Source: JBHIBR01 sp046759145 [NCBI: Nitrospinota bacterium] (GTDB taxonomy: Bacteria; UBA8248). From it: a DNA stretch of 6,861 bases. Position 1 is the stretch's first letter. Every line of letters begins with the position of its first letter. The DNA lies in NCBI GenBank assembly GCA_046759145.1, contig JBHIBR010000099.1:1-6861 (forward strand). Direction: 5' to 3'. This document shows, one piece after another, positions 1 to 5,783 of the stretch. The position numbers and the translations under genes are program-made. Below the pieces are notes generated by a model that did not search any database, was not told the DNA's origin, and saw only the letters and a list, made by a program, of their open reading frames with translations.

Positions 1-61
1 AGCCGCAGCAGGTGCTTCCTCGCTTGGCAACCGCCCCTGTAACGGCCAGGCCCGATGAGCC
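1..61. other. Flank downstream of dxs; possible start of a next gene
   Basis: On the minus strand, a TTG codon at 28-30 opens a frame reading MPSEEAPAAA that runs off the window edge. A purine-rich GGGGCGG lies directly before it and could act as a weak ribosome binding site. In related gene clusters dxs is often followed by a small S4-domain methyltransferase gene (tlyA), but these ten residues show no recognisable family signature. I see no terminator after the dxs stop. The stretch is too short to decide whether a gene starts here. Confidence 0.2.
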
Positions 62-2011
62 CTAGCGCCGCGACCGATGCCGGGCGATTAGCCCGGCCGA
101 CACGACCCCGGGCATCTCGCCCGGCTCGCCCTCCAGGAACTCCCGGCAGGCGCGGGCGAGGTGGGCGGCCGTGAGGCCGCAGTCCTCCCGCTGGAGGGCG
201 GGCGAGCCGTGCTCGATGAAGCGGTCGGGGAAACCCAGTCGGCGCAGGCGGAGGTCGGTCAGGCCGCGGTCTGCGAGGAGCTCGAGCACCGCGCTCCCGC
301 ACCCTCCGTCCAGGGAGTGCTCCTCCGCCGTCACGATGTGGCGAACCCGGGAGGCGACGCCCAGGATGAGCTCCTCATCGAGGGGCTTCACAAAGCGGAG
401 GTTCACCACCGTCGCCCGGACGCCACCCTTCGCGAGCTCCTCGGCGGCCTCCAGGGCGATGGGGACCATGCTCCCGAGCGCCAGGAGGGCCACGTCCTCC
501 CCCTCCCGGAGGACTTCCCCCTTCCCGATGGGGAGCGCGCGCAGCTCCTCGTCCAGGGGAACCCCCACCCCCGCCCCCCGCGGGTAGCGGACGGCGGCCG
601 GGCCGGGATGGTAGAGGGCAGTCTTGAGCATGTGCTGGAGCTCGTTCTCGTCCTTGGGGGCCATGACCACCATGTTGGGCAGCGTGCGCAGGTAGGCGAT
701 GTCGTAGGCCCCCTGGTGGGTGGGGCCGTCGTCGCCCACCAGGCCCGCTCGGTCGATGGCGAAGGTGACGGGGACGGCGGTGAGACACACGTCGTGGACG
801 ATCTGGTCGTAGGCGCGCTGGAGGAAGGTGGAGTAGATGGCCGCCACGGGGCGCATGCCCGCCAGGGCAAGGCCCACGGCGAAGGTGACGGCGTGCTGCT
901 CGCACATGGCCACGTCGAAGCAGCGCTCGGGGAACTCCTTCTGGAACTTCACCAGGCCTGTCCCCTCCAGCATGGCCGCGGTGATGGCCACCACCTTTTC
1001 GTCCTCGCGGGCGAGCTTCGAGAGGGCCCGCACGAAGACCTTGGTGTAGGCGGGGGGACCGGAGCCGGACTTGAGGAAGCGGCCCGTCTGGGGCTCGAAC
1101 TTGCTTACCCCGTGGTAGGTCACCGGGTCTCCCTCGCTGAAGGGGTAGCCCTGGCCCTTGCGGGTGATCACGTGGACCAGGACGGGCCCCCGCATGCGCT
1201 TCACGTTGCGCAGCGTGGGGATGAGCAGGTCCAGCCGGTGGCCCGCCAGGGGGCCGACGTAACGGAAACCCAACTCCTCGAAGAGCATGCCCGGGACGAT
1301 GAGGTTCTTGAGGGACTCCTCCACCCGCCGCATGAGCTCGGCCGCCTGCGCCCCGATCCCCGGGATTCCCGCCACCGCCCGGGCGGCCTGGCGGCGGAAG
1401 CGGTAGATCCGCTCCGCCCAGCGCCCGGTCATGATGCGGGCCAGGTAGGAGCTCATCGCCCCCACATTAGGGGAGATGCTCATGCGGTTGTCGTTCAGGA
1501 TGACGATGAGGTCCTTCTTGAGGGCGCCCGCGTTGTTGAGCGCCTCCATGGCCATGCCCGAAGTGAGGGAGCCGTCGCCGATGATGGCGACCACCTTGTG
1601 GTCCTGCCCCTGGAAGTCGCGCGCAGTCGCAAAGCCCAGCGCAGCCGAGATCGAAGTCCCCCCGTGGGCCACGTTCAAGTGGTCGTACGGGCTCTCCCGT
1701 CGGTCGGGAAAGCCCGCGATGCCCCCCCACTGGCGCAGCGTGGGGAAGCGCTCGCGCCGGCCGGTGAGGATCTTGTGGGCATAGGCCTGGTGGCCCACGT
1801 CCCAGATGAGCTTGTCGCGGGGGGCGTCGAAGAGATAGTGCAAGGCGATCACCAGCTCCACCGCCCCGAGACTTGCCCCCAGGTGGCCCCCGTTCTTGGA
1901 AGTCACCTCGATGATCATCTGGCGCAGCTTCTCGGCGAGCTGCTCCAGCTCGGGGAGCTTGAGCCGCTTCAGGTCCTCGGGGCTATCGATCCGGTCCAGC
2001 AGCCCTGCCAT
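62..2011 (-). CDS. dxs: 1-deoxy-D-xylulose-5-phosphate synthase
   Basis: This cytosolic thiamine-diphosphate enzyme condenses pyruvate with glyceraldehyde 3-phosphate, with loss of CO2, to give deoxyxylulose 5-phosphate. That is the committed step of MEP isoprenoid synthesis. The 649 residues have the full family layout. The N-terminal domain has GGHLGASLG at 41-49, DVGHQ at 71-75, and a thiamine-diphosphate/metal site formed by GDG at 145-147 and NDN at 173-175. The pyrimidine-binding domain has EQHAVTFA with catalytic Glu371, YSTFLQRAYDQ at 393-403, and GDDGPTHQGAYD at 426-437. A transketolase C-terminal domain follows VRYPRG at 474-479. The ATG start gives the usual LLDRI-SPEDLK opening, and AGGT lies about 10 bases upstream. 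Odd points: GHSSTS is AHGGTS at 115-120, the expected DGHD reads AGHR at 256-259, and about 20 basic or flexible residues extend the C-terminus. The histidines of both motifs are kept, so I expect an active DXS. It lies 59 bases after ispA, a common pairing. Confidence 0.97.
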   Translation of the reverse strand: MAGLLDRIDSPEDLKRLKLPELEQLAEKLRQMIIEVTSKNGGHLGASLGAVELVIALHYLFDAPRDKLIWDVGHQAYAHKILTGRRERFPTLRQWGGIAGFPDRRESPYDHLNVAHGGTSISAALGFATARDFQGQDHKVVAIIGDGSLTSGMAMEALNNAGALKKDLIVILNDNRMSISPNVGAMSSYLARIMTGRWAERIYRFRRQAARAVAGIPGIGAQAAELMRRVEESLKNLIVPGMLFEELGFRYVGPLAGHRLDLLIPTLRNVKRMRGPVLVHVITRKGQGYPFSEGDPVTYHGVSKFEPQTGRFLKSGSGPPAYTKVFVRALSKLAREDEKVVAITAAMLEGTGLVKFQKEFPERCFDVAMCEQHAVTFAVGLALAGMRPVAAIYSTFLQRAYDQIVHDVCLTAVPVTFAIDRAGLVGDDGPTHQGAYDIAYLRTLPNMVVMAPKDENELQHMLKTALYHPGPAAVRYPRGAGVGVPLDEELRALPIGKGEVLREGEDVALLALGSMVPIALEAAEELAKGGVRATVVNLRFVKPLDEELILGVASRVRHIVTAEEHSLDGGCGSAVLELLADRGLTDLRLRRLGFPDRFIEHGSPALQREDCGLTAAHLARACREFLEGEPGEMPGVVSAGLIARHRSRR

Positions 2012-2029
2012 CGGCCATTCGACCTCCCT

Positions 2030-2052
2030 CCCGTCCGCAAAGGCGGGACGGG
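2030..2052 (-). promoter_or_regulatory. Hairpin just upstream of the dxs ribosome binding site
   Basis: A 7-bp perfect inverted repeat (cccgtcc / ggacggg) can be extended by two more pairs past a single bulged G, leaving a 4-base loop. It lies in the ispA-dxs gap and ends 2 bases before the dxs Shine-Dalgarno region at 2022-2027. No T-run follows it, so it is not a classical intrinsic terminator. It could protect a processed 3' end, or affect ribosome access to dxs. The structure is visible in the sequence; the role is inference. Confidence 0.35.
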
Positions 2053-2070
2053 CTCAACTCGGAACGCGCC

Positions 2071-2961
2071 TCAGCAGCGCCGGTGCACGATGTAACGGGC
2101 CAGAGCGGCCAGGGGCTCCTTCCTCGCCCCGAAGAGGGCGAGGTCCTCGATGGCCTCCTCCGCCAACCTCCGGGCCCGGCGCTTGGATTCCTCCAGCCCG
2201 AAGAGGGCAGGGAAGGTGGCCTTATCCTGCTTGCGGTCGGTGCCCGTGGCCTTCCCGAGGGCGACCGCGTCCCCCTCCACGTCGAGGATGTCGTCCACCA
2301 CCTGAAAGGCCAGCCCCGCCCGCGCCCCGTAGCGACCGAGCGCCTCCACCTCCTCCTCACCTCCTCCCCCGAGGTGGCCTCCGCACCACACGGAGGCCCG
2401 GATGAGGGCGCCCGTCTTGCGCCAGTGGAGCTCCTCCAGGACCGCCAGGTCCAGGGACGAACCCGCCGAGTGGAGGTCCATCACCTGGCCCCCCACCATC
2501 CCGGCCGGCCCTGCCGCCCGGGCCAGCTCCCCCGCCGCGCGGCACGCCCGCTCCGCCCCGCAGCTCTCGACCAGCTGGGGCCGCATCAGGAGCTCGAAAG
2601 CGTAGCTCAGGAGGGCGTCTCCCGCCAGCACAGCCATGGCCTCCCCGAAGACTTTATGGCTCGTGGGCTTTCCCCTCCGCAGATCGTCGTCGTCCATGGA
2701 GGGGAGGTCATCGTGGATGAGGGAGTAGGTGTGCACGCACTCGGCCGCGCAGGCGGCGGGCATCACCGCTCCGGCATCGCCCCCGACCGCCTCGCAACCC
2801 GCCAGAAGGAGGATAGGCCTGAGCCTCTTCCCCCCCGCGAGGAGGCTGTAGCGCATAGCCCGGTAGATCTCCCCCGGACCCTCCCCCTCCTCGGGGAGGT
2901 AGCGCTGGAGGCTCTCCTCCACCCAGGCGGCCCGCTCGGCGAGGTATCGCTCGATGTCCAA
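2071..2961 (-). CDS. ispA: Farnesyl diphosphate synthase-type polyprenyl synthetase
   Basis: This soluble trans-prenyltransferase adds isopentenyl diphosphate to dimethylallyl and geranyl diphosphate to give C15 farnesyl diphosphate. The 296 residues match the bacterial short-chain class in length and motifs: GGKRLRP at 43-49; the first Asp-rich motif DDLPSMDDDD at 84-93 followed by LRRGKPT; KTG at 182-184; FQVVDDILD with the second Asp-rich motif at 223-227; and a C-terminal region ending in the family's basic YIVHR pattern. Tyr79, five residues before the first Asp-rich motif, is the aromatic chain-length stop typical of farnesyl rather than geranylgeranyl synthases, so a C15 product is likely though not proven. 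The start is TTG. No ATG occurs before residue 36, and starting there would lose a helix that the family has. A 23-base purine tract supplies several GGAGG-like sites, with the nearest good one about 12 bases away. It precedes dxs and probably shares its transcript. Confidence 0.94.
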   Translation of the reverse strand: MDIERYLAERAAWVEESLQRYLPEEGEGPGEIYRAMRYSLLAGGKRLRPILLLAGCEAVGGDAGAVMPAACAAECVHTYSLIHDDLPSMDDDDLRRGKPTSHKVFGEAMAVLAGDALLSYAFELLMRPQLVESCGAERACRAAGELARAAGPAGMVGGQVMDLHSAGSSLDLAVLEELHWRKTGALIRASVWCGGHLGGGGEEEVEALGRYGARAGLAFQVVDDILDVEGDAVALGKATGTDRKQDKATFPALFGLEESKRRARRLAEEAIEDLALFGARKEPLAALARYIVHRRC

Positions 2962-2969
2962 GACGCCCG

Positions 2970-2992
2970 CTCTCTCCTCCTCCCCCTCCCCC
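2970..2992 (-). promoter_or_regulatory. Purine tract serving as ispA ribosome binding region
   Basis: The minus strand carries 23 uninterrupted purines (repeated GGGGGAG and GGAG units) that end 8 bases before the TTG start of ispA. Several overlapping Shine-Dalgarno-like registers are present, although the best GGAGG lies further from the start than usual. This supports the TTG start because no other strong site precedes a later start codon in frame. Redundant sites may compensate for the weak start codon; that is inference. Confidence 0.45.
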
Positions 2993-3026
2993 GGCCCGAG
3001 GGATATTGCCCTAGAGCGCCCGCCCC

Positions 3027-3296
3027 TTAATCGGGCGACTCCTCCAGGTCCGCCCCCGCCTCTTCCGGGGGCCGAGCCCGGAGGCCTCCCGCCTCCTCAG
3101 TCAACACCTCCACGCGCCGTTCGGCCTCCTTGAGCTTTTCGCTGCAGAAGCGGGAGAGCTTCACCCCCTCCTCGAAGAGGGCGAGCGCCCCCTCCAGGGC
3201 GGTATCCCCCTCCTCGAGCTCCTGGACGATCTCCTCCAGGCGCGAGAGGGCCGCCTCGAAGCTCAGGGGTTCTTCCCTCTCCTTACGCGCAGCCAT
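3027..3296 (-). CDS. xseB: Exodeoxyribonuclease VII small subunit
   Basis: XseB is the small helical subunit of exonuclease VII, the cytosolic enzyme that degrades single-stranded DNA from both ends in repair and recombination. Several copies bind the coiled-coil region of each XseA. The 89-residue product matches the family in size. It has the characteristic helical-hairpin pattern: SFEAALSRLEEIVQELEEGD at 12-31, then ALEGALALFEEGVKLSRFC at 33-51 and EKLKEAERRVEVL at 53-65. It ends in a variable acidic tail. The ATG start lies 9 bases after the xseA stop, and AAGGG about 5 bases upstream can serve as ribosome binding site. The xseA-xseB order and tight spacing give matched expression of the two subunits. 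I see no unusual residue changes. Confidence 0.96.
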   Translation of the reverse strand: MAARKEREEPLSFEAALSRLEEIVQELEEGDTALEGALALFEEGVKLSRFCSEKLKEAERRVEVLTEEAGGLRARPPEEAGADLEESPD

Positions 3297-3305
3297 GAGA
3301 ACCCT

Positions 3306-4679
3306 TCAAGGCGAAGTGGAGCGATGGACCTCTTCCACCCGGCAGCCCAGCTCCCCCCGGGCGAGGTGGAGGGAGACCTGCTCCCCCCGGCGGACCTGGG
3401 CGGCCTCCCGCACCAAGGTCCCCTCCGGCACCTTCCGGCAGATGGAATAGCCGCGCGCGAGCACGGCGAGGGGGGAGAGCCCCTCCAGTCGGGCCGCCCA
3501 CTCCCGCAGTCGCTCCCCTCTCCGGCGAACCCCCTCCCGGGCCGCCTTCCCCAGAGCGGCGCGAGCCTCCTCCAGCCTCTCCCGCGCGCGGGCCACGCGC
3601 CCCCCGGGGCTCACGAGCAAGAGCTGGCGAGCGAGCGAGCGCTGACGCTCCCGGGCGAGGCGGAGGTGGTGGAGGGCCGAGCGAAGGAGCCGCTCCCAGA
3701 GCTCGTCCAGGTGCTGCGCCTCCTCTTCGAGCCTCGCGCGCGGCCGCGCGAAGGGCCGGGAGGCGAGGCAAGCCGAAAGACGCGCCCGCGCTTCCTCCAG
3801 ACTCGCCCGGAAGGCCCCAAGGAGCCTGCGCTCCAGCCCCCGGAGCTGCTCCTCCCACTCCTCCCACGCTCGCACGGCCAGCTCGGCCGCCGCCGAGGGC
3901 GTCGGGGCCCTGAGGTCCGCGGCCAGGTCCGCCAGGGTGAAGTCAATCTCGTGGCCCACGGCCGAGATGATGGGCGTCTCGCACCCCGCGATGGCCCGCA
4001 CCACCCCCTCTTCGTTGAAGGCCCACAGGTCCTCCCGGGAGCCGCCGCCCCGCCCCACGATGATGAGGTCGGCCACGCCCTCCTCATCGCAGCGGCGCAC
4101 GGCCCGGGCGATCTCCTCGGCCGCCCCCTCTCCCTGGACGCGCGTGGGATAGATCAGGATGTGCACCCCCGGCCCCCTTCGGTGGAGCACCCTCGCCATG
4201 TCCCGCACGGCCGCCCCCGCGAGGGAGGTCACCAGGGCCACCCGCTCGGGGAAGGGCGGAAGGGGCCGCTTGCGGTCGGGGTCAAAGAGGCCCTCGGGGT
4301 CCAGCCGCGCCCGGAGCTGGCGCAGGGCGGCGTCCAGAGCCCCTTCGCCCCGGGGGCGCCGCGTCCGCACCCCGAGCTGGCCGCGCCCCTGCGGGGGGTA
4401 GAAGGTGACCCTCCCGCAGGTCAGGACCAGCATCCCCTCCTCGGGCTCGAAAGGCAGCAGCGCCCGCTCCCCCCGGAAGAGCACGCAAGCGAGCTGGGCG
4501 CGGGCGTCCTTGAGGGTGAAGTAGGCGTGGCCCGAGGCGGGAGTGCGCAGGCTCGACACCTCTCCCTCCACCCAGATGTCCGAGAAGGCGTCCTCCAGGC
4601 CCGCCTGGATGCGCCCGGCGAGCTCGCTCACGCTCAGCACCTCAGGCGCGAGCGCCTCGCTCAGGAGGTCCACCGTCAT
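3306..4679 (-). CDS. xseA: Exodeoxyribonuclease VII large subunit
   Basis: XseA is the catalytic subunit of exonuclease VII and acts on single-stranded DNA in the cytosol. The 457 residues follow the family order. An N-terminal OB-fold runs over about 14-108, with IWVEGEVSS and GHAYFTLKD. A catalytic domain at about 125-270 contains LFDPDRKRPLPPFP, VTSLAGAAVRD (Asp160), LIYPTRVQGEGAA, VGRGGGSREDLWAFNEE (208-224), SAVGHEIDFTLAD (239-251) and LRAPTPSAAAELA. A long Arg/Glu/Leu-rich coiled coil fills about 270-400 and should bind XseB. The C-terminal domain has PLAVLARGYSI (403-413). Two small oddities: the conserved GHETD reads GHEID, and the usual TSPTGAA reads TSLAGAA. The conserved His and Asp remain. 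The ATG overlaps the folD stop as ATGA, so translation is probably coupled, and GAGG lies 8 bases upstream. Confidence 0.97.
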   Translation of the reverse strand: MTVDLLSEALAPEVLSVSELAGRIQAGLEDAFSDIWVEGEVSSLRTPASGHAYFTLKDARAQLACVLFRGERALLPFEPEEGMLVLTCGRVTFYPPQGRGQLGVRTRRPRGEGALDAALRQLRARLDPEGLFDPDRKRPLPPFPERVALVTSLAGAAVRDMARVLHRRGPGVHILIYPTRVQGEGAAEEIARAVRRCDEEGVADLIIVGRGGGSREDLWAFNEEGVVRAIAGCETPIISAVGHEIDFTLADLAADLRAPTPSAAAELAVRAWEEWEEQLRGLERRLLGAFRASLEEARARLSACLASRPFARPRARLEEEAQHLDELWERLLRSALHHLRLARERQRSLARQLLLVSPGGRVARARERLEEARAALGKAAREGVRRRGERLREWAARLEGLSPLAVLARGYSICRKVPEGTLVREAAQVRRGEQVSLHLARGELGCRVEEVHRSTSP

Positions 4680-5572
4680 TCCAGCATCCTCACCGGCGGG
4701 GCCGGGCCCTCCCCCAACACCTGGGCCCGGAAGGCCCGCACCGTGTTCCGCATGAGCATCGCCACCGTCATGGGCCCCACGCCGCCGGGGACGGGGGTGA
4801 TGTAGCTTGCCTTCTCCTTCACGGAGTCGAAATCCACATCCCCCACGAGCTTCCCGCCGATGCGGTTGATCCCCACGTCCACCACCGCCGCCCCCTCCTT
4901 CACCATATCCGCCTTGATGAAGCGGGGCACTCTCAGGGCGGCCACCAGGATGTCAGCCTGCCGGGCGAGGGCGGGCACGTCGTGGGTTTTGATGTGACAG
5001 AGGGTGACGGTGCAGCCTTCATAGAGGAGGAGGAGGGAAAGGGGGAGTCCCACAATCTTGCTGGAGCCCACGATGACGGCGTGCTTTCCCGCCATCTCCA
5101 CATCGCTGCGGTGCAGCAGCTCCACCACCCCCGCCGGGGTGCAGGGGCGGAAAGTCCCGACGTTCAGGGCGAGCTTGCCAAAGTTGTCCGGATGGAAGAC
5201 GTCCACGTCCTTCTCGGGGGCGATGGCGTGCAGCACCTCTTCTTCCCGGATGTGGGGCGGGAGGGGGAGCTGGATGAGGATGCCGTTCACGGCGGGGTCG
5301 CGGTTGAGGGAGGTCACCAGGCCCAGCAGGTGCTCCTCGCTGACGGTCCCGGGCAGGTGGTGGTCGAAGGTGCGGATGCCCAGCTCCTGGCAGGCGCGCT
5401 CCTTGTTCCGCACGTAGACTTCTGAGGCGGGGTCGTCCCCCACCAGCACCACCCCGAGCCCCGGGGGCCGGCTGATGCGATGGGTGAGGTCGCACACCTC
5501 CTCCTTGAGCTCCTCCATCACCTCCTGGGCGATGGGCTTGCCCCGCAGGATGGTGGCGGTGGTCTGACCCAT
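4676..5572 (-). CDS. folD: Methylenetetrahydrofolate dehydrogenase/cyclohydrolase
   Basis: FolD oxidises 5,10-methylene-tetrahydrofolate to methenyl and hydrolyses this to 10-formyl-tetrahydrofolate, supplying one-carbon units for purines and formyl-Met-tRNA. From the chosen ATG it has 298 residues, the usual length. Visible motifs are ILRGKPIA near the start, VGDDPASEVYVRNK with Tyr53 and catalytic Lys57, NGILIQLPLP at 96-105, KDVDVFHPDNFGKL at 121-134, RPCTPAG at 142-148, the nucleotide-binding loop VGSSKIVGLP at 168-177, DVGINR at 232-237 and PVPGGVGPMTVAML. The Rossmann domain departs from consensus: GRS reads GSS, HSKT reads HIKT, and the usual A-V-G-x-P reads ALRVP. An ATG at 5617 would add 15 residues, but these fall inside a repeat copy and match no family N-terminus. 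The ATG at 5572 has GGAG 9 bases upstream. The stop overlaps the xseA start. Confidence 0.95.
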   Translation of the reverse strand: MGQTTATILRGKPIAQEVMEELKEEVCDLTHRISRPPGLGVVLVGDDPASEVYVRNKERACQELGIRTFDHHLPGTVSEEHLLGLVTSLNRDPAVNGILIQLPLPPHIREEEVLHAIAPEKDVDVFHPDNFGKLALNVGTFRPCTPAGVVELLHRSDVEMAGKHAVIVGSSKIVGLPLSLLLLYEGCTVTLCHIKTHDVPALARQADILVAALRVPRFIKADMVKEGAAVVDVGINRIGGKLVGDVDFDSVKEKASYITPVPGGVGPMTVAMLMRNTVRAFRAQVLGEGPAPPVRMLE

Positions 5573-5587
5573 GGACCCTGGCTCCAC

Positions 5588-5651
5588 CCCGCCTCGGCGG
5601 GGAGCGAGATCCCTCATTCTTCTGTACCCCCAGCTCTCAACGGGGGCCCGG
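5588..5651 (-). repeat. Two-hairpin repeat unit, copy 1, just upstream of folD
   Basis: This unit is a direct repeat of the one at 5682-5743. Positions 5588-5620 match 5682-5714 with a single mismatch, at a 94-base offset. The remainder aligns with small gaps and the same structure. A GC hairpin (ccccgcc / ggcggg) lies at 5587-5602, and a second, with five C-G pairs around a 10-base loop, lies at 5626-5647. It contains the ATG at 5615-5617 that could be mistaken for the folD start. The conserved core between the hairpins suggests a small mobile or structural element, of REP or MITE remnant type. Confidence 0.75.
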
Positions 5652-5681
5652 ACGAAGAGGGCATTCGGCAGCGGGCCCCTG

Positions 5682-5743
5682 CCCGCCTCGGCGGGGAGCG
5701 AGACCCCTCATTCTACCAGCCCCCGCTCTTAAGGGGGGCCCGG
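5682..5743 (-). repeat. Two-hairpin repeat unit, copy 2
   Basis: This is the second copy of the unit at 5588-5651. The inner hairpin (cccgcc / ggcggg) is at 5682-5695. The outer hairpin at 5719-5739 has six perfect pairs around a 9-base loop; its terminal G-C pair corresponds to a G-U pair in copy 1, so the stem is kept although the base differs. The loops share a core reading TTRAGAG on the minus strand. No coding frame or terminal transposon motif is evident. Confidence 0.75.
5710..5718 (-). promoter_or_regulatory. Possible extended -10 promoter for folD
   Basis: The minus strand reads TGGTAGAAT, a TGn extended -10 with a hexamer one base from TATAAT. No recognisable -35 lies 17 bases upstream, where the sequence is a run of C. 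Transcription from here would cross the inner hairpin and all of repeat copy 1 before the folD start, giving a leader of about 130 bases. Copy 1 does not preserve the motif as well. The AT-rich core of a repeat could mimic a promoter by chance. Confidence 0.25.
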
Positions 5744-5768
5744 GCGCACAACTCTGGCCGGAAAGGAC

Positions 5769-5783
5769 GGGGGCCCTCCCCCC
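5769..5783 (-). terminator. Possible hairpin terminator after the M29-like gene
   Basis: Directly after the TGA at 5784-5786 the minus strand has five G, a 5-base loop and five C, then GTCCTTTCC. The stem is strong but short, and the following T-run is only three bases, so this is at best a weak intrinsic terminator. It marks a plausible transcript boundary before the repeat region. Confidence 0.3.

Noticed and set aside
1-40. tRNA-like look of the minus strand (GGTTGCCAAGCGAGGAAGC)
   Set aside because: It resembles a D-arm, but the D-stem does not pair properly and the rest of the molecule would lie outside the window.
161-2095. A 644-codon plus-strand open frame opposite dxs
   Set aside because: It is antisense to a clear DXS. 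Its product is low-complexity, rich in Gly, Ala, Arg, His and Val with no family motif, as expected from the complementary frame of GC-rich codons.
3017-3037. 6-bp inverted repeat (cgcccg / cgggcg) across the xseB stop codon
   Set aside because: A short stem with a 9-base loop and no T-run is expected by chance at this GC content, so I did not call it a terminator.
3324-4805. A 493-codon plus-strand open frame opposite xseA and the end of folD
   Set aside because: It has the same kind of compositional shadow: no domain motif, Pro/Gly/Arg-rich, and it crosses the folD-xseA junction.
5588-5743. The two repeats considered as a minimal CRISPR array
   Set aside because: There are only two imperfect copies with internal hairpins, and the conserved unit is longer than the spacing allows for a normal spacer. 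No cas genes are nearby.
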